Below, one piece after another: positions 22,638 through 30,724 of a DNA stretch of 44,200 bases. This DNA is from DAOUAT01 sp964551735 (GTDB lineage Bacteria; Chloroflexota; Anaerolineae; CG2-30-64-16): the NCBI GenBank assembly GCA_964551735.1, contig CAZKEF010000045.1:1-44200 (forward strand), written 5' to 3'. Position numbers and translations under genes: made by a program. The notes under the pieces were generated by a model. It was not told the DNA's origin, ran no database searches, and saw only the letters and a list, made by a program, of their open reading frames with translations. Every line of letters begins with the position of its first letter. The stretch's first letter is position 1.

Positions 22638-23561
22638 CTACGCTGGTCTCACCATGCGGAAATCTGGCGCAGCCTCGGTGATGTCGTCTCGCATCTTGGC
22701 CCACAGCTCATCCCCGTAGGCCTCCAACTCTGGGATCTTGTCCGCCGCGTCCATGCCGATGCTCTCGCGCATGTCCACCTGGAAGCGTCGGAAGTCAAGA
22801 CCCTGGTACAGCGTGGCCGTGGCCTGCACCTGCTGGTCGTCGGCCGATTGCAGGAACGCGCCCATCACGGGGTCAATCCACTGCCACGGCCACAGCCGGT
22901 TGGCCTTGCCAGGGGGCATACCGTGGGGGTATCGGCCCGTGCCGATGCTGATCAGCGTGGTCTCGGCCGGATCCCAGTTCAACACGTATTTGGCCTCGAA
23001 CGCGGCGATGTAACAGGGGTTAGCGTAGGATCCCACGCCGCCGTCCACGTAGCGGTCTTCCACGGCCGGGAAGAAGGTGGGCACCGAAGAGGAGGCCAGC
23101 ACCGCTTTGACGATGGGCCAGTGCATGTACTCCGGCTTCCACGGCTTGATGAACCGGGTCCGGTTGTCTACCAGGTCGAATGCGGTGATCACTACGTCAA
23201 TGGGCTTGTCCTTCCAGAAGTCACCCATCATGCCTGTGCCCACATGCTTTTTCAGCGCCTCTTCCAAGGGGCCGTGCGGGTAGCGATACTTGAAGAGCAG
23301 CCACAGTTTGCTGCGCAGCGTCTTCTGGAAGATGATGTCGCCAAGCGACTTATAAAGAGCGTGCATTTGCGCGGCCGTGAGCCTTGCGCCGATGGCCGCC
23401 GAGATGATGGAGCCGGTCGAGGTGCCGGCTGCCAGTTCGAAGATGTCATGGACCGGTTTGCCTAGGTGCTCCTCCAGCCGGCTCAACGCACGGGTGATGA
23501 TCACCCCTCGGATACCACCGCCGTCAATCGCCACGGCGACATGTTTGCGGAACGGTTTCAT
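22638..23561 (-). CDS. Patatin-like phospholipase
   Basis: This 307-residue protein is a patatin-fold acyl hydrolase. It has the oxyanion loop DGGGIRG (residues 13-19), the nucleophile elbow GTSTG with Ser48 and the catalytic Asp in YVDGGVGSYANP. It should cleave fatty acyl chains from phospholipids or other lipids in the cytosol or at the membrane; no signal peptide or barrel domain is present. AGGAGATGAGACC gives a good Shine-Dalgarno before ATG 23561. It is first in a two-gene operon with the acetyltransferase. Confidence 0.92.
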   Translation of the reverse strand: MKPFRKHVAVAIDGGGIRGVIITRALSRLEEHLGKPVHDIFELAAGTSTGSIISAAIGARLTAAQMHALYKSLGDIIFQKTLRSKLWLLFKYRYPHGPLEEALKKHVGTGMMGDFWKDKPIDVVITAFDLVDNRTRFIKPWKPEYMHWPIVKAVLASSSVPTFFPAVEDRYVDGGVGSYANPCYIAAFEAKYVLNWDPAETTLISIGTGRYPHGMPPGKANRLWPWQWIDPVMGAFLQSADDQQVQATATLYQGLDFRRFQVDMRESIGMDAADKIPELEAYGDELWAKMRDDITEAAPDFRMVRPA

Positions 23562-23648
23562 GGTCTCATCTCCTGTTCAGGGCGGAAGCAGAATAGCTTG
23601 GAACCCATGTGGGGTATGCGCTAACCCGGACAATTAACGCACAAACGC

Positions 23649-23677
23649 ATTTTACGCCACTAACAAACGTCTGTCAA
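23649..23677 (-). promoter_or_regulatory. Strong sigma70 promoter of the patatin-GNAT operon
   Basis: On the minus strand a perfect TTGACA (23677-23672) is 17 bp from TAAAAT (23654-23649, 5/6). The TGA inside TTGACA is the stop codon of the upstream membrane-protein gene. The leader is about 80 nt. Confidence 0.8.
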
Positions 23678-25620
23678 GCATCTTTTCGCCACCGGATCAC
23701 GCTTACGACCGCCACCAACAACAACGTGGCGTATGTCGCCCACTTCGCGGCCGTGCGTAAGGGAGTATCCTCGAAACGCAGCAAGATGTATCCCTGCCCG
23801 GCCGGTATGGGCACCACGATGCGCGCCAGCGGACCATCCTCGCGCAGCACTGGCAGCTTCTCCAGGGGCCGACCATCCTTGCCATCCAGCAGCCAGGCTG
23901 TCCAGCCGGGATACCAGAACCAATTGAACGTCACTTTCTGGCCCGGGTCCTTGGCGTAGAAAAAGATCTGCTCGTGCGCGCTGCCCATCCCTTCCGCGTT
24001 CACTGCCAGCGTCTCGGTTTGCGGCACCTGGCCGTAGTCCACGCGGGTGATGACCTCCTTACCCTGCACCCACAACTCGGCCATGTCCGACCACATGGGC
24101 CGCCGATCTGCATCAACCCAAACCGTGACCCCGGTCATTTCGTCGCTGGTGCGCTGGAACCGCATCAACGCGGCCATCGAAACTGGCCCCTGCTCCCGCG
24201 TCGGCTCGCGTATCTCCACTTTCAGGTAAGGTAAACTGCTGAGGAACAGCAAACTGCTCAAGGCCAACGCCAACCAGCCCTTGCGGTCATCTGCCATCTG
24301 CCACCTGCTACCCGCCATCTGCCATCTGCCATCCGCCACCAGCGTCGCGGGCAGGATGCTCAACGGGATGATCGCCAGCATCAGATAGCGCCAGGGGAAT
24401 TGGGCGTAGGGCACCAGAGGCACGTAGCGCCAGACCAGCGCCGAGACTTCCAGCGTCAGGAAGATGCTGGCCGCGGCCCACAGCGCCCAGAACCAGGCCT
24501 CGCGGCGGATCGCCGGCCGCAGCTGGCGCACCATGATCAACGCCAGCACCGATAGGATCGTGGCGGCCAGGCCCAACTGATAGCTCATCCCGCCTTTTTG
24601 CGCCTCCAACGGCCCTGGCTCGCTGATGCCGAAGCCCCAGCGCAGCTCAAAAAGCTGGTGGAGATAGACGAAGTGCTGCGCGGGGTCGTAGTACTCACCG
24701 AACCACTGCGTCCGGTTGATGTAGCTTTGCTCGATCACGGCGGGCACGAAGAACGCCGCGCTCAGGCCCAGTCCCAGCGCGACCGCGAGGGCCGGCGCCA
24801 GCAGAGGTCGGATGATTGCCGAAGGATGATTGCCAAAGGACGAAGGGCGGATATCAGCCGTGGATGATCCAGCTTCCGCCTCCTGTCGTTCGTCGTCGGT
24901 CCGCGGCCGTCCGTCGTCCGTCCGCCGGCGGTCGCGCCACTGCCACCAAACCATAACCAGCACATAGGCCGCCAGCGCGGGCGTAAACACCACCGCCACC
25001 AGATTGCTGGTCCACATGATCAGCGCGTACGCAGTCCCGGCGCCCAGGATCGCGGTCCAGTGCGGGCGCACCACGGCCGAGCGGAATCCCCATAGCGCCA
25101 GGGGCAGCCAGGCCAGCGCCAGCGATTCTGCCAGCGCCGCACGCACAAAGACATCCACCAGGTGATAGGGGATGGCCATATAGGCCACTGCGGCCACCAG
25201 CCCCGCGTACCGGCCCAGCCACGAGCGCACGAAGCCGTACATCGCCAGCCCGGAGACGAGGATGGACAGCACGAACACAGCTTTGACGCTGGCCTCGTAG
25301 CCCAGGCCCAAGAAGTGATGGAACAGTTCGCCGATGAAGGTCGCCAGTGGCCCGTAGACGATCCAGAACGGATAGCCGTAACCGAACGCCCAATCCGGCC
25401 CCCAGCGCGGGAACCAGATGCCGTCCTGCACCGCCTTATCGAACTGAAAGATGAAGTAAACGTCGTGCCGCGCATCATGCGCCCCCCAGAAGTAGCCAGG
25501 CTGCAGCAGTGGCGCGCTCACAGCCAGGCCGAACAGCAGCACCAGGCCGACGGTGAGCCATTCATTGCGGAAAAACCGGGATCGTGATTGGGGCGTGACT
25601 TGTGGTTTGTTGCTCATCAT
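23674..25620 (-). CDS. PTPS-related multi-pass membrane protein with repeat-coded inserts
   Basis: This 648-residue protein has about a dozen hydrophobic helices and resembles large membrane proteins annotated as 6-pyruvoyl-tetrahydropterin-synthase-related, which look like GT-C-type glycosyltransferases. GYFWGAHDARHDVYFIFQFD in the first periplasmic loop contains the acidic and His residues expected near a GT-C active site. The C-terminus ends in a beta domain and one helix. It is a paralogue of the gene at 27753. Compared with that copy it has extra hydrophilic stretches at about residues 229-270 and 426-445, encoded by heptad and 14-bp tandem repeats. Start is ATG 25620 or 25617; the Shine-Dalgarno is weak. 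Confidence 0.78.
   Translation of the reverse strand: MMSNKPQVTPQSRSRFFRNEWLTVGLVLLFGLAVSAPLLQPGYFWGAHDARHDVYFIFQFDKAVQDGIWFPRWGPDWAFGYGYPFWIVYGPLATFIGELFHHFLGLGYEASVKAVFVLSILVSGLAMYGFVRSWLGRYAGLVAAVAYMAIPYHLVDVFVRAALAESLALAWLPLALWGFRSAVVRPHWTAILGAGTAYALIMWTSNLVAVVFTPALAAYVLVMVWWQWRDRRRTDDGRPRTDDERQEAEAGSSTADIRPSSFGNHPSAIIRPLLAPALAVALGLGLSAAFFVPAVIEQSYINRTQWFGEYYDPAQHFVYLHQLFELRWGFGISEPGPLEAQKGGMSYQLGLAATILSVLALIMVRQLRPAIRREAWFWALWAAASIFLTLEVSALVWRYVPLVPYAQFPWRYLMLAIIPLSILPATLVADGRWQMAGSRWQMADDRKGWLALALSSLLFLSSLPYLKVEIREPTREQGPVSMAALMRFQRTSDEMTGVTVWVDADRRPMWSDMAELWVQGKEVITRVDYGQVPQTETLAVNAEGMGSAHEQIFFYAKDPGQKVTFNWFWYPGWTAWLLDGKDGRPLEKLPVLREDGPLARIVVPIPAGQGYILLRFEDTPLRTAAKWATYATLLLVAVVSVIRWRKDA
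24288..24343. repeat. CATCTGC heptad array inside a coding region
   Basis: Eight consecutive 7-bp units follow the pattern CAYCYGC (CATCTGC four times, CACCTGC, TACCCGC, CATCCGC, CACCAGC). They encode a WQMA-containing loop in the PTPS-related protein that is absent from its paralogue. Confidence 0.85.
24811..24852. repeat. 14-bp tandem repeat inside a coding region
   Basis: GATGATTGCCGAAG and GATGATTGCCAAAG are followed by a diverged third unit at 24839-24852. The 14-bp period is twice the 7-bp period of the neighbouring arrays. It encodes part of a hydrophilic loop. Confidence 0.75.
24886..24934. repeat. TCGTCCG heptad array inside a coding region
   Basis: Seven degenerate 7-bp units (TCGTTCG, TCGTCGG, TCCGCGG, CCGTCCG, TCGTCCG, TCCGCCG, GCGGTCG) encode an Arg/Asp-rich cytosolic loop of the PTPS-related protein. 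Confidence 0.8.
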
Positions 25621-25687
25621 GTCGCTCTGTTGCTGTGTTTCTGGCTGGTCCGAGACCGACCGAAAGGAAGAAACTTATGGAACGACC

Positions 25688-25748
25688 GGAATCGAGCCTT
25701 CAGGCGGTCCGACGCTTGAGCCATGCAACCAGCTAAAGCCTCGAATCC
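25688..25748. repeat. Palindromic dispersed element, copy B (61 bp)
   Basis: Arms of 22 bp at 25688-25709 and 25727-25748 flank a 17-bp centre. The left arm carries GGAATCGAGCCTTCAGGCGG and the right arm CTAAAGCCTCGAATCC. The right arm provides the final codons and TAG stop of the cysteine-desulfurase-like gene. Confidence 0.85.
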
Positions 25749-27031
25749 GCTCTTTGCCCTGCCAAGCCTGCCAACTCCCGCAGGCACGCCAGGCAGAAAT
25801 CCACCTCTTCTTCGGTGTTGTAGTGCGCCAGGCCGGCGCGCACCACGCCGCCCGTGTCCTCCAACCCTAGCGCCTCGGTGACCGCGAGCGCGTAGAAGTT
25901 GCCCGACCAGACATATACCCCGCGGCCCGCCAGGTACTGCGGCACCGCGTCGGGGTGGTGACCGGCCAAACGGAACGCCGCGGTGGGCGTGCGTTGGTCG
26001 AAGCAGTCCAAGTCGCGGATGCCGTAGAAGCTCAGGCCGGGGATCGCCAGCAGGCCGGCCACGAACCGCTCGAACAGGCGGCGCTCATAAGCCTGGATGG
26101 CCGCCATGGCCTGCTTAAGCGCCAGCCGCCGGCCCGTGAAACCGGGGAACAGGCCCGCGAACTCGCCGCCATAATCCCGCCCCACCTCCGCCAGGTACTC
26201 GACCGTGGCCAGCACACCCGCTTGCGCCTCGTGGTTCTGCGTGCCCGTCTCGAACTTGTCGGGCGGCAGGTCGCCGGCCGGCCGCACCTTATAAGCGCGC
26301 AGTTGCTCCAGTAGCTCGTAGCGTCCCCAGACCACGCCCGAATGCGGGCCGAAGAACTTGTAAGGGGAGCAGACCAGGAAATCGCAGCCTAATGCCTGCA
26401 CGTCCACAGGGCCGTGTGGCACGTAGTGCACCGCGTCCACCCACAAGGAGGCGCCGACGCTGCGTGCCATCGCCGCGATGCGTGCGATGGGGTTGACCGT
26501 GCCGACCGCGTTAGACGCGTAGCCTACCGCCACCAGCTTCGTGCGCGGGCCCAGCTTGGCTGCCAGGTCGTCCAGCCGCAGTGTGCAGTCGGCCGGGTCG
26601 AAATCCACCTGGTGCACGACCACGCCCTGCTCGGCCAGCGCTAGCCAGGGTGCCCGGTCGGCATCGTGATCCAGCCGGGTGATGATGACCTCGTCGCCGG
26701 GGCGCAGCGTCCGGCCGATGGCCCGGCTGAACGCGAAGGTCAGGGTCGTCATGTTGGCGCCGAAGACGATCTCCTTCGGCGAGGCCGCGTTCAGCAGATC
26801 GGCCATGGCTTCGTGGGCCGCGGTCAGGATGGCGTCGCTCTCGCGGGTGGTGCGAAATGCGCCGCCGTGGTTGGCGTTGGTGTGTGTCAGGTAATGGGCC
26901 ATGGCGTCAATGACGCGCTGGGGCACCTGGGTGCCGCCGGGGCCGTCGAAATACACCGCGGGCCGGCCGGCATCGGCCAACGCCAGGGCCGGGAACTGGG
27001 CGCGCAACGGAGAAAGATCAAGGGTGGACAT
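25733..27031 (-). CDS. Cysteine desulfurase-like PLP enzyme (aminotransferase class V)
   Basis: This 432-residue protein is a fold-type I PLP enzyme of the class V group, close to the cysteine-desulfurase-like subfamily rather than to true IscS or SufS. Landmarks are YFDGPGGTQVP near the N-terminus, NMTTLTFAFSR, the cofactor Asp in LWVDAVHYVPHGP and the PLP lysine Lys225 in CSPYKFFGPHSG. The activity (desulfurase, kynureninase-like or lyase) is open. GAGGAG precedes ATG 27031. The C-terminal DSRL and stop come from a palindromic repeat, paralleling rimO. Confidence 0.88.
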   Translation of the reverse strand: MSTLDLSPLRAQFPALALADAGRPAVYFDGPGGTQVPQRVIDAMAHYLTHTNANHGGAFRTTRESDAILTAAHEAMADLLNAASPKEIVFGANMTTLTFAFSRAIGRTLRPGDEVIITRLDHDADRAPWLALAEQGVVVHQVDFDPADCTLRLDDLAAKLGPRTKLVAVGYASNAVGTVNPIARIAAMARSVGASLWVDAVHYVPHGPVDVQALGCDFLVCSPYKFFGPHSGVVWGRYELLEQLRAYKVRPAGDLPPDKFETGTQNHEAQAGVLATVEYLAEVGRDYGGEFAGLFPGFTGRRLALKQAMAAIQAYERRLFERFVAGLLAIPGLSFYGIRDLDCFDQRTPTAAFRLAGHHPDAVPQYLAGRGVYVWSGNFYALAVTEALGLEDTGGVVRAGLAHYNTEEEVDFCLACLRELAGLAGQRADSRL

Positions 27032-27144
27032 GCGAGACTACTCCTCAGTATGGTATAGCGCGTCAGATCAAGATTCGATCCTCACGTCACTGAACATCTA
27101 TAGCCATCTTACCCTGATTGGTTCCTTCTGCCAAACGGGGATTG

Positions 27145-27153
27145 TGGTATAAT
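27145..27153 (+). promoter_or_regulatory. Extended -10 promoter
   Basis: TGGTATAAT at 27145-27153 is a perfect -10 box with the TGN extension; no convincing -35 was seen. The expected start is near 27160, giving a leader of about 30 nt with GAGGAT before ATG 27192. Confidence 0.7.
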
Positions 27154-27191
27154 GCGCCGGTGCATCACCCTTGACCTTTGAGGATGGCTTC

Positions 27192-27749
27192 ATGGCAACA
27201 CAGGTGCGTCTGTTCGTCAGCGCAGGGCCGGAAGATGAGCCGGCGCGGGAGGTCCTGGGCCGCGCGCTGGCCGAGCTTCCTGTCACGGTTGGCTGGAAGA
27301 TCAAACGCACACCCGATGTAGATTCGGTGGCCGAGTGCCACCTGTTCGCCTTGGTGCTGGGGCGCGATATCAGCGCGCCGGTAGGGCTGGAGTTGTGGTG
27401 GGCGCTCCGCACAGAGAAACCGATCACCGCCTACCGGGCGGCCGCCCCGCGCACGCCGGCCGGGCAGGTTTTTGCCCAAGAGAACGCCTTCCTGGCCTGG
27501 TCTGACTACGCCACGTTGCCCGCGCTACGCCGCGCTTTCCTGCGGGACACTGGCCGCTTCCTGCTGACCCACCCCGACCGCTACGGCGTCACCGTGGTGG
27601 AGGCTGAGATGCTGCGGGCGTTCCTGACCCGACTCGACGAGACGGCGCCTACGCCCGCGCCGCCAAAAGCCGAAGGCGCGGCCGGGGGCGGGGTGATCCT
27701 GGCGCCGGGCAAAGACATCCCGCGCGGCGCGCGCGTGATCGAAGGATAG
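27192..27749 (+). CDS. Conserved-looking hypothetical protein
   Basis: This 185-residue protein is not recognised with confidence. It opens with VRLFVSAGPEDEPAREVLGR and continues with strand-helix alternation (HLFALVLGRDISAPVGLELW) that loosely recalls TIR or DUF4062-like flavodoxin folds, but no catalytic motif can be pointed out. The C-terminus has a Pro/Ala-rich stretch before GVILAPGKDIPRGARVIEG. It has no membrane segment. GAGGAT at 27180-27185 supports ATG 27192 rather than TTG 27171. It is followed 3 nt later by a PTPS-related membrane protein and is probably co-transcribed with it. Confidence 0.6.
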   Translation: MATQVRLFVSAGPEDEPAREVLGRALAELPVTVGWKIKRTPDVDSVAECHLFALVLGRDISAPVGLELWWALRTEKPITAYRAAAPRTPAGQVFAQENAFLAWSDYATLPALRRAFLRDTGRFLLTHPDRYGVTVVEAEMLRAFLTRLDETAPTPAPPKAEGAAGGGVILAPGKDIPRGARVIEG

Positions 27750-27752
27750 ACT

Positions 27753-29549
27753 GTGTCACCAACATCCTCTGACCGGGCACGGTCATTCCTGGCCCGTCTG
27801 ACCGCCGACCGGCACATCTGGCTGGCGCTGCTGCTGACCGTGCCGGCGATGCTGCCCCTTTTCGCGCCGGGTTACTTCTTCAAAGCCCACGACGCGCGGC
27901 ACAGCGTCTACTTCCTGGTGGAATTCGACCGCGCATTCCGCGCCGGCGCACTCTGGCCGGTGTGGGGGCCCGATCTGGCCGTGGGGTTCGGCTATCCGCT
28001 GTGGCTGATCTACGCGCCGTTGGCGTATTTTGCGGGCCAGGGTTTCCACCTGCTCGGCCTGGGTTTCACCGCGGCCACCAAGGCCACCTGGGCGCTGGGG
28101 TTCATCCTGGGCGCGCTGGGGACATACCGGCTGGCGCGGCGCTGGTGGGGGCCGGCCGCCGGGCTGGTGGCCAGCGTCGCGTTCACCTACGCGCCCTACC
28201 ACTTGGTGCAGATCTATGTGCGCGCGGCACTGGCCGAATTCATGGCGTTGGCCTGGCTGCCCTGTGTGGTGCTGGCGTTGGTGGCGCTGTGGGATGCGCC
28301 TGGCCCGCGGCGCGCCGCGCTGGCCGCGTTGGCGGGGGCCGCACTTCTGATGCTGCACACCGTCTCGATGCTGACCTTCGTGCCGTTGATCGCCGGGCTG
28401 GTCCTGGTGTTGTGGCTGCGCGATCTGGCCAGCCAGCGCGACCAGCCACACTGGCAGAAAGCCGTTTCCTGGACGGCCGCGGCCGCTGTCGTGGGCGGGC
28501 TGCTGGCAGCCATCTTTCTGGTTCCTATGCTGCTGGAACGGAGCTATATCGTTGAATCGCAGTGGGTGAGCGCCACCTACAACTACCGCAACCACTTCGT
28601 CTATCCGTTGCAGTTCGTTGATCCGGCCTGGGGCTTTGGCTACTCGGTCCCCGGCGCCGATGATGGCATGAGCTTCCAGTTGGGGCTGGCGATCATCCCG
28701 CTCGCGGTCGCAGGCGCACTGGCGGCCATCCGGGGCCGGCCGGCCAGCTTGCCCCGCCGCGTTGAGGTGCTGTTTCTCATCCTGGCCAGCTTCGTTGCTC
28801 TGTTCATGATGACCTCCGCGTCCACGGCGCTGTGGGATGTGCTGCCGCTCGTGGAGATGATCCAGTTCCCGTGGCGGCTGTTGGCGATCCAGGTGTTCAC
28901 CCTGGCGCTGCTGGCTGGTGTAGCTGCCCACTGGTTAGAGCAGCGCAGCAGCCTGGGGCGGCGTGCTCTCGCCATCTCGGCGGTGGCATCCGCGATCTTG
29001 GTCGCCAGCTTGCCTTACATCCGAGCTGAGCTGGTACCCGCTGAGCCTTGGCGCGAATCCCCCCTGGCCGTTTTCGATTTCGAGTTGAACTTCAAGGATA
29101 TGCGCGGCATGACCCGTTGGTCGGAACGGCAGCCGCAGGACGAAGATTCGCCCCTCATCGCCCAGTACCTGGCGGGCGAAGAGATCCGCCGGGCCGCGAT
29201 CGTGGCCGGTGAGGGCAACATCATCGCTCAGGCGTCCGGTGCATTGAGCGCATACGCCACAGTACAAGCCGCTGGCCCCGTCCGGCTGCGCTTCTATACC
29301 TACTACTTTCCCGGCTGGCGCGGCACGGTGAACGGGCAGCCCGTCGAGCTGCATCCCGACCCACCCAACGGGCTGATCGGCCTGGATCTGCCGGCCGGCG
29401 AACACCATGTGGTGGTGCGTTTCGGTGCGACCCCGGTGCGCGCAAGTGCTGTGGGACTCTCCCTGGCTGGCATGATGATCGTATTTGCGTTGATGTTTGC
29501 CGGGCGCAGACGAAACACAAGTTTCCAGATGATAAGCAGGGTTCCTTGA
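27753..29549 (+). CDS. PTPS-related multi-pass membrane protein, compact paralogue
   Basis: This 598-residue protein starts with GTG 27753 (AAGGAT upstream) and has about a dozen hydrophobic helices. It parallels the gene at 23674 along its length: GYFFKAHDARHSVYFLVEFD in the first outer loop, FTYAPYHLVQIYVRAALAEF and the C-terminal beta domain YTYYFPGWRGTVNGQPVELH. The overall form suggests a GT-C-like glycosyltransferase or polymer-handling protein, but the activity is unproven. Unlike the paralogue it has no repeat-coded inserts. A pair of such genes separated by about 2 kb in opposite orientation points to duplication with inversion. Confidence 0.8.
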   Translation: MSPTSSDRARSFLARLTADRHIWLALLLTVPAMLPLFAPGYFFKAHDARHSVYFLVEFDRAFRAGALWPVWGPDLAVGFGYPLWLIYAPLAYFAGQGFHLLGLGFTAATKATWALGFILGALGTYRLARRWWGPAAGLVASVAFTYAPYHLVQIYVRAALAEFMALAWLPCVVLALVALWDAPGPRRAALAALAGAALLMLHTVSMLTFVPLIAGLVLVLWLRDLASQRDQPHWQKAVSWTAAAAVVGGLLAAIFLVPMLLERSYIVESQWVSATYNYRNHFVYPLQFVDPAWGFGYSVPGADDGMSFQLGLAIIPLAVAGALAAIRGRPASLPRRVEVLFLILASFVALFMMTSASTALWDVLPLVEMIQFPWRLLAIQVFTLALLAGVAAHWLEQRSSLGRRALAISAVASAILVASLPYIRAELVPAEPWRESPLAVFDFELNFKDMRGMTRWSERQPQDEDSPLIAQYLAGEEIRRAAIVAGEGNIIAQASGALSAYATVQAAGPVRLRFYTYYFPGWRGTVNGQPVELHPDPPNGLIGLDLPAGEHHVVVRFGATPVRASAVGLSLAGMMIVFALMFAGRRRNTSFQMISRVP

Positions 29550-29552
29550 GAT

Positions 29553-29581
29553 TTGCGAAAGACCCTTAGTCATGCTAGAAT
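29553..29581 (+). promoter_or_regulatory. Promoter of the zinc-ribbon/LysM gene
   Basis: TTGCGA at 29553-29558 (4/6) and TAGAAT at 29576-29581 (5/6) are 17 bp apart. Nine bases separate the -10 from ATG 29591, so the leader is at most a few nucleotides. Confidence 0.65.
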
Positions 29582-29590
29582 TTCACCGTT

Positions 29591-30712
29591 ATGAGCCGAA
29601 CTGATTACTCTCAGGCACACGCCGGCAATGTGCGCATATGTCCTCATTGCGGGACGAGAGTCGCCCAAAAAGCACAAACCTGTTTCTTCTGTGGCGCGGC
29701 GCTCGATAATGCCCCTCGCAGGCGCATCAACATACCCTGGGCCGATCTGATCCTGTTCGCTGTCATCGGCGCGGTGCTTGCAATCTGGTGGCTGCGCGCG
29801 CCGCAAGCGCCAACGAACGGCGTCTCGAACACCGGTGCACCTCGCGTTGCCGACGTGACTACCGCGACACCGGCCTTGCTGGCGGAGTTGGTGGCCAACG
29901 ATGCGCCCACGGCCACGCCGCTGCCGCCCAGCCTTACACCCACGGAGACCCCTGCGCCTTCCACCACGCCGCTTGCGGAGCCGAAGCGTTACACGGTCAA
30001 ATCCGGCGATACGGTGGATGCTATTGCCCGGCAATTCAACTCGACGATCGCTGACATCATCCAGGCCAATGGTCTTGCCGCGGACGCACGCCTAAGCATC
30101 GGGCAAGTATTGATCATCCCGGTGCCCGGCGGCACCGGCGGTGCAGGTCCTACGGCCACCCCGGCCGGCGGCATGTTGATCTACAGCGTCCAGTCGGGTG
30201 ATACGGTGAGCGGCATCGCAGAGAAGTTCAAATCGCGCACAGATTGGATCCTGCAGGCCAACAACATGGATGCCAGCGCGATCTTGCGCATCGGTCAATC
30301 GCTGTTGATCCCCTTAAGCCCGATGACGCCGACCCCCATGCCAACGCTTGACGTTACGCCTCAGCCGGCCACACCGACCCCGGCGCCGACCTTGGCCGCG
30401 CCCGCACTGCTTAGCCCGGCCGACCGCGGCGTCGTATCCGGCGAAGATGCCGTGTTACTCAGTTGGACGTCGGTGGGAACCCTGAAGGCGGATGAGTGGT
30501 ACGTAGTAACGATTCGGGGCACCAACAGCATAACGCCTATCACCAGATGGTGGACTAAGAACACCACGTGGCGCCTGCCGGCCGAATATCGCGGCGCAAA
30601 CACTGCGGGCGTGGACCTCATATGGCGGGTGCAGGTGCGCCGGGGCAGCGCGGACGCGCCGGGTGAGCCGACCAGCCCTGCCAGCGTCGAGCGCCGCTTC
30701 ACTTGGCGTTGA
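29591..30712 (+). CDS. Zinc-ribbon membrane protein with two LysM domains
   Basis: This 373-residue protein has an N-terminal zinc ribbon (CPHCG at about residues 17-21 and CFFCG at 31-35), one membrane helix (ADLILFAVIGAVLAIWWLRA), a Thr/Pro linker and two LysM peptidoglycan-binding domains (YTVKSGDTVDAIARQFNSTI and YSVQSGDTVSGIAEKFKSRT). A Pro-rich spacer and a C-terminal Ig-like beta domain follow (LLSPADRGVVSGEDAVLLSW). The topology puts the ribbon in the cytosol and the LysM part outside. It probably links the membrane to the wall. No Shine-Dalgarno precedes the ATG. Confidence 0.87.
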   Translation: MSRTDYSQAHAGNVRICPHCGTRVAQKAQTCFFCGAALDNAPRRRINIPWADLILFAVIGAVLAIWWLRAPQAPTNGVSNTGAPRVADVTTATPALLAELVANDAPTATPLPPSLTPTETPAPSTTPLAEPKRYTVKSGDTVDAIARQFNSTIADIIQANGLAADARLSIGQVLIIPVPGGTGGAGPTATPAGGMLIYSVQSGDTVSGIAEKFKSRTDWILQANNMDASAILRIGQSLLIPLSPMTPTPMPTLDVTPQPATPTPAPTLAAPALLSPADRGVVSGEDAVLLSWTSVGTLKADEWYVVTIRGTNSITPITRWWTKNTTWRLPAEYRGANTAGVDLIWRVQVRRGSADAPGEPTSPASVERRFTWR

Positions 30713-30724
30713 GCATTTCGCGCA

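Noticed and set aside
22497..23465. Plus-strand open frame of 322 codons
   Set aside because: It is antisense to the GNAT and patatin genes, which have clear catalytic motifs.
24288..24343. CRISPR-like array
   Set aside because: Units are 7 bp, contiguous and without spacers; it is a tandem repeat in a coding region.
27783..28931. Minus-strand open frame of 382 codons
   Set aside because: It is antisense to the PTPS-related gene and rich in Gln, His and Arg, a shadow frame.
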